Below, one piece after another: positions 1-5,526 of a stretch of 8,242 nt of DNA. The position numbers and the translations under genes were made by a program. Source of the stretch: Clostridiaceae bacterium (GTDB lineage Bacteria > Bacillota > Clostridia > Saccharofermentanales > DTU023). The stretch lies in assembly GCA_012800135.1 (NCBI GenBank), contig JAAZJV010000176.1, positions 1 to 8,242 on the forward strand, given 5' to 3'. Position 1 is the stretch's first letter, and every line of letters starts with the position of its first letter. The notes under the pieces are model-generated. The model ran no database searches. It saw only the letters and a list, made by a program, of their open reading frames with translations, and was not told the origin of the DNA.

Positions 1-423
1 AAAAGAGAACTCGATTCGCTTCAGCTTACCACGCATGGCAAGCTTTCTTATGAGCATGGAGAGGACGTTTGGCGCGTCTCTTATAAAGAGAGCGATGTCA
101 CAGGATTGAGCGATACATTGACAAGTGTCAGTCTCTATCCTGATGGTCGCGTTCGCATAAGCAGAGAAGGACAGATTCGTCAAGAGCTTGATTTCATCAA
201 GGGGGAGCAGCTGATTGAACAGCGCGAGACGCCGTTTGGCCGAATGAAGTTCTCAATTTTTACACATGAAGTCGATGGTACTCTCAATGAGACGGGGGGA
301 GATTTGCGTCTGGGGTACGTCTTGTCATTTAACGATCGTCACACTTACAGCGCGAATGTGCAGTTTCATATCACGCCTAGGGGCTTTGGCCTCGAAGAGA
401 ATGAAAATAGGATTAAAATTTGA
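1..423 (+). CDS. DUF1934 / YwiB-like calycin-type beta-barrel protein, 5'-truncated by the window edge
   Basis: The reading frame is open from base 1 to the TGA at 421-423, giving 140 visible residues, so the true start lies upstream. The first in-window start-like codon is a TTG at 106, but family-like sequence precedes it (GKLSYEHGEDVWRVSYKES, then VTGLSDT), so 106 is not the real start. The order of motifs matches DUF1934: a beta strand with a YKES-VTGL turn, an L-x-P-D-G-R-V strand, an ETPFGRMKFSIFTHEV strand, then an N-E-T-G-G-D-L-R-L-G-Y-V-L strand near the C terminus. Family members are about 140-150 residues, so only a few N-terminal residues are probably missing. The family is predicted to form a lipocalin/calycin-like barrel in the cytoplasm, and I know of no established biochemical role. 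No catalytic residues can be named. Family assignment is fairly sure; function is unknown. Confidence 0.85.
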   Translation, partial: KRELDSLQLTTHGKLSYEHGEDVWRVSYKESDVTGLSDTLTSVSLYPDGRVRISREGQIRQELDFIKGEQLIEQRETPFGRMKFSIFTHEVDGTLNETGGDLRLGYVLSFNDRHTYSANVQFHITPRGFGLEENENRIKI

Positions 424-448
424 CAGTTTTCGTTATTTTGAGGATAAT
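420..448 (+). promoter_or_regulatory. Sigma-A-type promoter for rpmF
   Basis: A perfect TTGACA (420-425) is followed by exactly 17 bases and then GATAAT (443-448), one mismatch from the consensus -10. The -35 box overlaps the TGA stop of the DUF1934 gene. Transcription would start near 455, giving an rpmF leader of roughly 75 bases. This suggests L32 is expressed strongly and independently of the upstream gene. Confidence 0.8.
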
Positions 449-472
449 AGCGGAGCGTGTTTTTACATGAAC

Positions 473-490
473 GCGGCAATTATGTGCCGC
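473..490 (+). other. Stem-loop in the rpmF 5' leader
   Basis: GCGGCA (473-478) and TGCCGC (485-490) form a perfect 6-bp stem with a 6-base loop, inside the predicted rpmF leader and about 25 bases ahead of the Shine-Dalgarno site. No run of T follows, so it is not a standard terminator. It could stabilise the mRNA or serve as a binding site for translational feedback; the sequence does not decide between these. Confidence 0.5.
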
Positions 491-530
491 CTCTTAATAG
501 ATTGCATGACTCCGAAAGGGGGTGTACCAC

Positions 531-713
531 ATGGCAGTACCGAAAAGAAAATGGTCCAAAAGAAGATCGCGCACACACCGTGCTACGCTTAAGCACAAAC
601 CGATTACACTTGCGCGCTGTCCGCAATGTCACGCACTTAGAGTGCCGCACCGTGTTTGTAAAGAATGCGGGTATTATGACGGACGAGAAGTGATGCCAAC
701 TGAGGATGCCTAA
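531..713 (+). CDS. rpmF: 50S ribosomal protein L32 (bL32), zinc-binding form
   Basis: This 60-residue protein begins MAVPKRKWSKRRSRTHRA, the classic bL32 N terminus, and carries a four-cysteine zinc ribbon: C30-x2-C33 and C43-x2-C46 (CPQC and CKEC). It is a structural protein of the large ribosomal subunit. The ATG at 531 is chosen over an in-frame ATG at 522. An excellent Shine-Dalgarno site (AAGGGGGTG, 516-524, one base from the full anti-SD complement) sits 6 bases before 531, and the protein then starts at the conserved MAVP. It has its own promoter at 420-448 and a plausible terminator at 823-857. In many Firmicutes rpmF follows a yceD/DUF177 gene; here the preceding gene is DUF1934. Many genomes also encode a cysteine-free L32 paralogue used under zinc limitation; this is the cysteine-containing type. 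Confidence 0.97.
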   Translation: MAVPKRKWSKRRSRTHRATLKHKPITLARCPQCHALRVPHRVCKECGYYDGREVMPTEDA

Positions 714-727
714 CGCGTATTCTGATG

Positions 728-800
728 TGGCATTACCTTTCGTGATTCGCGAAGGATGAAGGATACCGCAGGCACTTTAGGCACTTTCTAAATAATGCCG
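728..800 (+). other. Possible structured leader upstream of der (long-range stem)
   Basis: GGCATTA (729-735) is the exact reverse complement of TAATGCC (793-799), and T728/G800 can add a wobble pair. They would close a domain containing a smaller bulged hairpin (CC-TTCG, 736-742, with CGAAGG, 750-755). The domain lies between rpmF and the terminator that precedes der. Transcribed from the rpmF promoter, it would sit in the rpmF 3' UTR or der 5' leader. I do not recognise a known riboswitch class. A seven-base match over this distance can arise by chance, so confidence is low. Confidence 0.3.
771..787 (+). repeat. Short tandem direct repeat GGCACTTT x2
   Basis: GGCACTTT occurs at 771-778 and again at 780-787, separated by one base. 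GGCA also recurs in the der-proximal terminator stem (837-840). It may be a remnant of slippage or a small binding site; no function can be assigned. Confidence 0.5.
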
Positions 801-822
801 GAGGGATTTGAAAGCACAGGAG

Positions 823-857
823 GCAGCGCGCCGCATGGCACGTTGCTTTTTGTTTTT
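823..857 (+). terminator. Intrinsic terminator between rpmF and der (or attenuator of der)
   Basis: GCAGCG (823-828) pairs with CGTTGC (841-846), including one G-U pair. Inside it GCC (830-832) pairs with GGC (837-839) around a GCAT loop, with a single C/A mismatch (829/840) between the two helices. The stem is followed directly by TTTTTGTTTTT (847-857). This is a standard rho-independent terminator. It ends 17 bases before the der start codon, leaving no room for an ordinary promoter between them, so der must be read through it or be controlled by it. Confidence 0.8.
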
Positions 858-874
858 GAAAAGTGAGAACCGAT

Positions 875-2224
875 ATGACCATGCCCGTGCTGGCCCTAGT
901 CGGCCGCCCAAACACAGGAAAATCGACATTATTTAATGCTCTCACCGGTCGACAGACGGCCATTGTCGGTCCGGAGCCCGGTGTGACAAGAGACCGCATC
1001 GTCGGTGAAGCTGACTGGGGCGGTCTTGAATATCAGGTCATCGATACCGGCGGTATCGATTTTGCCGACAACGATATCCAGCGTCTCGTACAACATCAGG
1101 CAGAAGTGGCGATCGATGCTGCAGATGTTCTCTGTCTGGTGTGCGATGTGAAGGCGGGGCTTTCCGATCTTGAATTCAAAATTGCGGATATGCTTCGTAA
1201 AAGCGGGAAACCTGTCGTTGTTGTCGTTAATAAGATTGATCAGCCCGGTGACGAACCCGACGCATTTTACGCATTCTATGAACTCGGTTTTGAACATGTT
1301 TATTCCATATCTGCATCACATAAACTGGGTCTTCCCGAATTTCTTGACGCAGTGACTGAGCCGATGAAATCGATCGCTCAGGAAGACACTTCGGACGAAC
1401 CGATCACTATTGCCGTAGCGGGACGTCCCAACGTCGGAAAATCAACACTTTGCAATGCTTTAATAGGCGAAGCGCGGAGCATTGTGTCAGATATTCCAGG
1501 AACGACTAGAGACGCCATTCGAACTTTAGTCGAGAATGAATATGGACGATTTCATATTTACGATACAGCGGGTATTCGTCGCCAATCTAAGGTCTCAGGA
1601 AAAATCGAATTTGTTAGTGTGCTAACGGCATCACGCTCAGTAAAAAAAGCCGATGTTTGTTTGCTGGTATTAGATGCAATTGACGGACCGACCGCTCAAG
1701 ATACGAAGATTGCAGGAATCGCGCACAATGAAGGTATACCCGTAATATTTCTTCTCAACAAATGGGATGCTGTCAACCATAGTGAAATTTCCCAGTTTGA
1801 AATGGAAAAAAAGTTGCGTATGCGCTTTCCATTCATGTTGTATGCGCCGGTGCTTTTCATTTCAGCGAAAACGGGGCTCAACTTGCCTCGCATCTGGCCT
1901 CTGCTGCTTCGTTCTTATGAGGCGGCTCGTCGTCGAGTAACGACGTCGCTTTTGAATGAAGTCATAGCCGAAGCAGTCATTCAGCATCCGACACCTCAGA
2001 AAAAAGGACGGCACCTTAAGATATATTATGCGACACAAGTCTCTACGTGTCCTCCTACGATTGTGTTTTTTGTCAATGATCGAAAATTAGTCCATTTTTC
2101 GTACGAACGCTATCTCGAAAATTGTCTACGCGAAGCGTTCGATTTTGACGGTACTCCGATCAGAATTCAGTTCAAGGGAAAAGCGGCTCGAGATGAGAAG
2201 GCGTCGAAGGTGACTCCTTACTAA
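875..2224 (+). CDS. der: Ribosome-assembly GTPase Der (EngA), tandem GTPase domains plus KH-like domain
   Basis: Der is an essential GTPase that assists late 50S subunit maturation in the cytoplasm. From the ATG at 875 it has 449 residues, a normal length. Domain 1 shows G1 GRPNTGKS (10-17), G2 TRD (38-40), G3 DTGG (57-60), G4 NKID (119-122) and G5 SAS (146-148). Domain 2 shows GRPNVGKS (183-190), DTAG (230-233), NKWD (295-298) and SAK (330-332). The C-terminal KH-like domain (about 372-436) contains KGRHLKIYYATQV, FVNDRKLVHFSY and GTPIRIQF, all typical of Der. In domain 1 the usual GRPNVGKS valine is threonine, a mild change that keeps the P-loop. In-frame starts also exist at GTG 863 and ATG 881. 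I favour 875 because the weak purine-rich AAGTGAG (861-867) is best spaced for it and would overlap a start at 863. No strong Shine-Dalgarno site is present. A terminator ends 17 bases upstream, so transcription depends on readthrough or antitermination. Confidence 0.96.
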   Translation: MTMPVLALVGRPNTGKSTLFNALTGRQTAIVGPEPGVTRDRIVGEADWGGLEYQVIDTGGIDFADNDIQRLVQHQAEVAIDAADVLCLVCDVKAGLSDLEFKIADMLRKSGKPVVVVVNKIDQPGDEPDAFYAFYELGFEHVYSISASHKLGLPEFLDAVTEPMKSIAQEDTSDEPITIAVAGRPNVGKSTLCNALIGEARSIVSDIPGTTRDAIRTLVENEYGRFHIYDTAGIRRQSKVSGKIEFVSVLTASRSVKKADVCLLVLDAIDGPTAQDTKIAGIAHNEGIPVIFLLNKWDAVNHSEISQFEMEKKLRMRFPFMLYAPVLFISAKTGLNLPRIWPLLLRSYEAARRRVTTSLLNEVIAEAVIQHPTPQKKGRHLKIYYATQVSTCPPTIVFFVNDRKLVHFSYERYLENCLREAFDFDGTPIRIQFKGKAARDEKASKVTPY

Positions 2225-2233
2225 GGTTCCTCA

Positions 2234-2242
2234 TGCTATAAT
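2234..2242 (+). promoter_or_regulatory. Extended -10 promoter for mltG
   Basis: TGCTATAAT contains a perfect TATAAT (2237-2242) with the upstream TG of an extended -10 element. No good -35 lies at 16-18 bases; the nearest TTGACA-like hexamer, GTGACT (2210-2215), is 21 bases away. Initiation would fall near 2249, about 30 bases before the mltG start. It lies just after the der stop codon, so mltG need not depend on der transcription. The same nine bases occur ahead of glgP (5464-5472). Confidence 0.6.
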
Positions 2243-2279
2243 CGTATCGTCAAGAGAAAGGACGGTACGCGCGTAATCC

Positions 2280-3416
2280 ATGACTCGCAACGTCACAAAA
2301 TCAATCGTAATTCTCATCGTGGTTCTGCTGATCACAGGTTTTGTGATCGCCGGTTTTATCACGGGCTATCGCTATGTTTTAAAACAAGACGAGCGTTTCG
2401 CGAATCTGCGAAGTCAATTTGACGAACGCGGATTTTCCCCGATAACAAAGGATACGCCGAATGCGGTAGAAGTCTATATCCCTCAGCAAGCCGATTCTGA
2501 GACCATAGGCGAGATACTTATTGACAAGGGTCTGATATCAAATCTTCTCGCTTTTAAGGTTATTTCCAAGTTTAACGGATTTGACGGGCAGTACCAGTAT
2601 GGCACCCATTATCTTGTCCCCGGTCTTGCGTACGATGAAATTATGGTTTTGCTCACCAATCAGCCTGAGCCGGTGACGGTGACGATTTATGAAGGTATGA
2701 CTTACCTTGATATTAAGGAAAAGTTGATTGATGCCGGTATGCGCTTTAACCCGAAATTGCTCGATATGATGATGAATCAGCCAAGCCTATTCATGGATTT
2801 TTCGTTTGTCCGACAGATTGAAACGAAACCGGGGCGTGAGTGGCTCCTTCAGGGATATCTTTGGCCTGATACCTACCGCTTTGATATTAACGCAACGGAG
2901 CAGCAGATCATTCGTACTTTTCTTAGCAACACAGAATATCGTCTTCGACAAGGCAATTATCTGGAGCGTGCGACAAAAATCGGCATGTCTTTAGATGAAG
3001 TTTTGACGCTTGCATCTATCGTACAGCAGGAAGGTCCGATTGTTGAAATGCCGAAGATTGCTCGTGTCTTTATTAATCGCCTTGACCAGGGAATGCCGCT
3101 TCAGTCTTGCGCGACGATCAATTATCTTCGAAAGGAAGAAGGGAAGGACGCCAGGTTGTGGATTTTTCATGACGATATTGAACGATACGTAAATAACCTC
3201 TATAACACATATAGCTATTCCGGTCTGCCGCCCGGTCCTATCAATTCGCCCGGTCTTGTGGCAATCGAGGGAGTTCTATGGCCGGCTACCGATCGCACGT
3301 GGCCGGGCGCAGGTCAGTACTTATTTTTCTGCGCTCGCGGTGACGGTTCGAACGATTTCTCAAAGACATCGGCTGAACATGAGGCCAAAGTCGCGCATTA
3401 CAGCGCTACGCCGTAG
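2280..3416 (+). CDS. mltG: Endolytic murein transglycosylase MltG (YceG-like)
   Basis: MltG cleaves nascent peptidoglycan glycan strands next to the synthases and so helps set strand length. This 378-residue protein has a short cytoplasmic N terminus, one transmembrane helix (about 8-30, SIVILIVVLLITGFVIAGF), a LysM-like region (about 62-128) and the YceG catalytic domain (about 131-372). Visible signatures are GYLWPDTYRF (192-201), LASIVQQEG (244-252) with the expected catalytic Glu at 251, ARVFINRL (261-268), MPLQSCAT (272-279), YNTYSYSGLPPGPINSPG (308-325) and FSKTSAEH (360-367). The LQSCAT form, rather than LQSDPT, occurs in some clostridial homologues. The start is fixed upstream by an in-frame TAA at 2274-2276. 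The best Shine-Dalgarno-like sequence (AAAGGA, 2257-2262) is 17 bases from the ATG, farther than usual, so translation may be modest. A membrane-protein gene begins 9 bases after the stop, suggesting an operon. Confidence 0.95.
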   Translation: MTRNVTKSIVILIVVLLITGFVIAGFITGYRYVLKQDERFANLRSQFDERGFSPITKDTPNAVEVYIPQQADSETIGEILIDKGLISNLLAFKVISKFNGFDGQYQYGTHYLVPGLAYDEIMVLLTNQPEPVTVTIYEGMTYLDIKEKLIDAGMRFNPKLLDMMMNQPSLFMDFSFVRQIETKPGREWLLQGYLWPDTYRFDINATEQQIIRTFLSNTEYRLRQGNYLERATKIGMSLDEVLTLASIVQQEGPIVEMPKIARVFINRLDQGMPLQSCATINYLRKEEGKDARLWIFHDDIERYVNNLYNTYSYSGLPPGPINSPGLVAIEGVLWPATDRTWPGAGQYLFFCARGDGSNDFSKTSAEHEAKVAHYSATP

Positions 3417-3425
3417 TGTGCGGAC

Positions 3426-4475
3426 ATGATACCGATGGCTAGAAAGCCCCGAGTTGCCTTACGTGTCATCGATGCTGAACGCAAACGAAATATACGTTTG
3501 CAGAAAGAACGGCTCCGTCTTTTCCCTGCGTCACTAATCGGACTGACCGTTTTCTGTGTTCTCTTGATCATATTTTTTATTCTGGAAATGAAGGGATGGA
3601 TTTCTACGGGAGGCGTGGCAGGTTCTGCCCTCGCAGATAGTGTGCATACACTGATCGTTATGGGTTTTATTCCGCTCGTTACGGCCTCTGTTATTCTCTT
3701 TGTTGCGAAGCCTCCGATTCAGCTTGTCATGGGCAGCACACACAATCGTTGGTCTTATTTCTTCGCTCCTGTCGTTGGCTTCTTAACGGCAATGGCTGTA
3801 TGGTGCTTGCGTGAACTTTTGATATCTTGGGTAGAGCAGGCAGCTCAATATATGGCGCTTCCTTCCTATATTTGCACGGGACAATTGTTGATTGGTCGAT
3901 CCTATGTCACGACATTTCTCGCCCTTTTGACGAATATTTTTGTGCCTGCAACGGCGCTGGAACTCCTTCTTAGAGGATTGGTACAGCCCGGTCTTTTAGT
4001 TGGTGCATCTCCGCTTTTGGCTTCTTTTGAAATTGCCATCTTGGTGGCGCTGGCCCAATTTGATATGTCCGGATTTGTTTTAATAGCGATAGGCTCACTC
4101 ATTGCGTCTTGGGTGAGACATAGCTGTGATTCGCTTATTGCTTCCTCTTTGACGAGCGCAGGGTACAGTTTTTCGCTTTTGATGTCCGGTAAGGTATTCG
4201 GAATCGCGGGGTCAACGCTCTTTTCCAGTATTACGATGGACGATGCGCAATACCGTGTATTTCTTATCACTTGTCTGCTCTTTATGTCACTTTTGCTCAT
4301 CGCGCCGATCGCCTTTATTCAGGGTCTAAGTGTTCGCACAAAGCAACAAGGTTTACTTGAAGGGCGAGTTGTATATACTTCTGAACGCCGCGGTATCAGA
4401 CGTTTCACAACAGTCATACTGACCTTAATCCTTGCGGTGGTACTGGTAGTCTGTTCTTTGTTCTTTTCGACATAA
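3426..4475 (+). CDS. Multipass membrane protein, probable degenerate CPBP (CAAX protease-like) family member
   Basis: This 349-residue protein has a basic cytoplasmic N terminus (1-33) and about eight hydrophobic segments (approximately 35-54, 75-95, 110-136, 160-190, 194-212, 214-231, 277-300, 327-347). Residues 170-250 resemble the CPBP/Abi core. ALELLLRGLVQPGLL (177-191) aligns with the EExxxR motif but has Leu178 in place of the first Glu, keeping Glu179 and Arg183. VALAQFD (207-213) occupies the place of the FxxxH motif with Gln211 for His. GSLIASWVRHSCDSLIASSLTS (223-244) resembles the final GSL-to-HxxxN helix, but Thr or Ser stands where the last His is expected. Active members are metal-dependent intramembrane proteases; this one probably has no protease activity. 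It lies 9 bases after mltG and is probably co-transcribed, with no clear Shine-Dalgarno site, so it may be translationally coupled. ATG 3435 is an alternative start. Family assignment is inference from motif remnants; a generic membrane protein is the alternative. Confidence 0.6.
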   Translation: MIPMARKPRVALRVIDAERKRNIRLQKERLRLFPASLIGLTVFCVLLIIFFILEMKGWISTGGVAGSALADSVHTLIVMGFIPLVTASVILFVAKPPIQLVMGSTHNRWSYFFAPVVGFLTAMAVWCLRELLISWVEQAAQYMALPSYICTGQLLIGRSYVTTFLALLTNIFVPATALELLLRGLVQPGLLVGASPLLASFEIAILVALAQFDMSGFVLIAIGSLIASWVRHSCDSLIASSLTSAGYSFSLLMSGKVFGIAGSTLFSSITMDDAQYRVFLITCLLFMSLLLIAPIAFIQGLSVRTKQQGLLEGRVVYTSERRGIRRFTTVILTLILAVVLVVCSLFFST

Positions 4476-4585
4476 AACCATGTCTTGATCTCCATAAGTT
4501 ATTATTTATGTCATCGACTCTCATTTGTCGCAATTTGTCATTTCTTACACTGATGATTAATTGGTGGTTAGACCTTGGGATTCTG
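4476..4585. other. Convergent intergenic gap, nothing recognised
   Basis: This 110-base AT-rich spacer separates the + strand membrane-protein gene from the end of the - strand prepilin-peptidase-like gene. It contains a direct repeat ATTTGTC (4523-4529 and 4533-4539) but no GC-rich stem followed by T on either strand. I see no intrinsic terminator for either convergent gene. Confidence 0.5.
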
Positions 4586-5140
4586 TCATATTAATACTGT
4601 CTTTATTCGAATTATGAATAAAGAAAGAGTAAGAAAAGGGAAGAAAGGAATCTCAAACTGACAGATCTCGCGAAGTGATCGTTTCATTGGCTGATCTTTA
4701 TCTGCTGTAGCGGAATCTTTTAGGTACCTGCGACATAGGTGACGTACTACGGTAATAACAGCCGGAAGAAAAGCAAGAAGAAACGCCGTCACGAGCATGT
4801 CGATTGCATTCTCTGTACCCTGTGCTGCAAGTCCTGTTGCAAAGGCAAACCATACATCGCCATTTCCTATCATCTCGCGTCCTGATATATATCGCGAGAT
4901 CATTGACGCGATCATCATGAATAGTCCCGTCGTTGCCGCGCCTGCGAATATTTGTGTCCAAGTCGCCTCAGGCAGCAATATGACGTTGAACAAAGAAAAT
5001 AGCGTAAATGTACAAAGAGTCGATGCCGATACGTATCGTGTTTGAAGATCCTGCCATGAAAGGATGATGCCTGTGACGATCAGGCCAAGACCGGAGGCGA
5101 CTCGACACAATGCTGTTAAGTGCAATAATTGAGGTCTCAT
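4586..5140 (-). CDS. A24 family prepilin-peptidase-like protein, peptidase core only
   Basis: A24 enzymes are integral-membrane aspartyl proteases that cut type IV pilin-like leader peptides at the cytoplasmic membrane face. The protein has 184 residues from the ATG at 5140 and is almost entirely hydrophobic. It shows both expected catalytic aspartates: Asp31 in SWQDLQTRYVSAS, followed by the usual beginning of the second helix, and Asp95 in GNGDVWF (GxGD motif, 92-95). A late PFFPFL segment resembles the family's conserved C-terminal helix entry. There is no N-terminal cysteine-containing methyltransferase domain, so it is the short TadV/CpaA-like form. The frame extends to a TTG at 5195-5197, directly after an in-frame TAG, adding 19 residues; neither start has a clear Shine-Dalgarno site, and I prefer the ATG. 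No pilin, ATPase or secretion gene is in the window, so its substrate is unknown. It converges on the CPBP-like gene and diverges from glgP. Confidence 0.82.
   Translation of the reverse strand: MRPQLLHLTALCRVASGLGLIVTGIILSWQDLQTRYVSASTLCTFTLFSLFNVILLPEATWTQIFAGAATTGLFMMIASMISRYISGREMIGNGDVWFAFATGLAAQGTENAIDMLVTAFLLAFLPAVITVVRHLCRRYLKDSATADKDQPMKRSLREICQFEIPFFPFLTLSLFIIRIKTVLI
4600..4624. repeat. AT-rich inverted repeat at the 3' end of the A24 gene
   Basis: TCTTTATTC (4600-4608) and GAATAAAGA (4616-4624) are perfect reverse complements, 9 bp with a 7-base loop. The repeat lies within the last codons of the - strand gene. Neither strand has a following T run, so it is not a standard terminator, but it could protect the transcript's 3' end or pause polymerase in the convergent region. 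Confidence 0.45.
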
Positions 5141-5412
5141 GATCTTATTATGGAAAACTAATTCTATTAAAAAGGATCCTTTAACCTCTATTAACAACTA
5201 CTAGCTGTCAAAATGATCAAAAGAGAAATATTATTTTGAAAACGGACAAAATTTTCAAATTCGGTTGATACAAATATTTATGACCTTCATTTGGCTGTTG
5301 AAATACACAAAATGACTCTCACATCCGAATGTAAAATGAAATAATCTGTAATAGGCCTGTTGCAGAATTCACACGCATATTAAATCTGTTGAATCGCACG
5401 ATAAAAACATTT
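5141..5412. other. AT-rich divergent intergenic region between the A24 gene and glgP
   Basis: No coding frame here is convincing. It holds an inverted repeat at 5235-5259, three copies of CTGTTG followed by an A-rich stretch and CAC (5295-5308, 5357-5374, 5386-5398), and a TTGACA on the - strand (+ strand TGTCAA, 5206-5211) that lacks a good -10 at standard spacing. It probably contains the promoter of the - strand gene and upstream control sites for glgP, but I cannot place them securely. Confidence 0.4.
5235..5259. repeat. Inverted repeat TTTGAAAA / TTTTCAAA
   Basis: TTTGAAAA (5235-5242) and TTTTCAAA (5252-5259) form a perfect 8-bp inverted repeat with a 9-base spacer. No T run follows on either strand. 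It could be a protein-binding dyad or chance in AT-rich sequence. Confidence 0.4.
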
Positions 5413-5442
5413 TTGACAAATAGTGATTTAAGAAAAGATAAC
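5413..5442 (+). promoter_or_regulatory. Possible distal glgP promoter
   Basis: A perfect TTGACA (5413-5418) is followed after 18 bases by GATAAC (5437-5442), a poor -10 with two mismatches. If active it would start near 5449, upstream of the stronger extended -10 at 5464-5472. The good -35 and weak -10 could suit an activated promoter, which is inference only. Confidence 0.35.
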
Positions 5443-5462
5443 ATTCGTGTAAATCGCAGCTT

Positions 5463-5478
5463 CTGCTATAATAAGCAG
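5463..5478 (+). promoter_or_regulatory. Extended -10 promoter of glgP within a palindrome
   Basis: TGCTATAAT (5464-5472) is an extended -10 with perfect TATAAT (5467-5472); the hexamer 17 bases upstream (TTCGTG, 5444-5449) is a poor -35. The -10 is embedded in the perfect inverted repeat CTGCT-ATAATA-AGCAG (5463-5478). Transcription should start near 5479. A repressor bound to this dyad would cover the core promoter, so the palindrome is a candidate operator, although a 5-bp arm length is short. Confidence 0.55.
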
Positions 5479-5526
5479 CGGCATTACTAGAGAGGGGTGG
5501 GCAAAAGGCAGCCCGTAAACAATTAT

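Noticed and set aside
106..108. TTG at 106 as the start of the first gene
   Set aside because: The frame stays open to the window edge and the residues before 106 match the N-terminal part of the DUF1934 family, so the gene is truncated by the window, not started there.
266..592. A 108-codon + strand frame overlapping the DUF1934 end and the rpmF start
   Set aside because: It overlaps two confident genes in another frame and shows no family signature.
714..822. Known riboswitch aptamer in the der leader
   Set aside because: I compared by eye with the conserved cores of c-di-GMP, THF, glycine, purine, preQ1 and fluoride classes and saw no match; only generic pairing potential remains.
929..1297. 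A 122-codon open frame on the - strand opposite der
   Set aside because: It is antisense to the conserved GTPase domain 1 of Der, with no recognisable domain.
875..2224. Threonine in the first Der P-loop (GRPNTGKS) as loss of GTP binding
   Set aside because: The glycine, lysine and serine that define the P-loop are intact and all other G motifs are present; the change is mild.
3902..4300. A 132-codon open frame on the - strand opposite the CPBP-like gene
   Set aside because: The translation is low in hydrophobic order and resembles no family, it has no evident Shine-Dalgarno site, and the + strand frame has coherent membrane segments; it is a shadow.
5386..5400. Catabolite-responsive element (CcpA site) upstream of glgP
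   Set aside because: TGTTGAATCGCAC resembles the left half, but the spacing between TG, AA and CG does not fit the WTGNAANCGNWNNCW pattern and the right half is missing.
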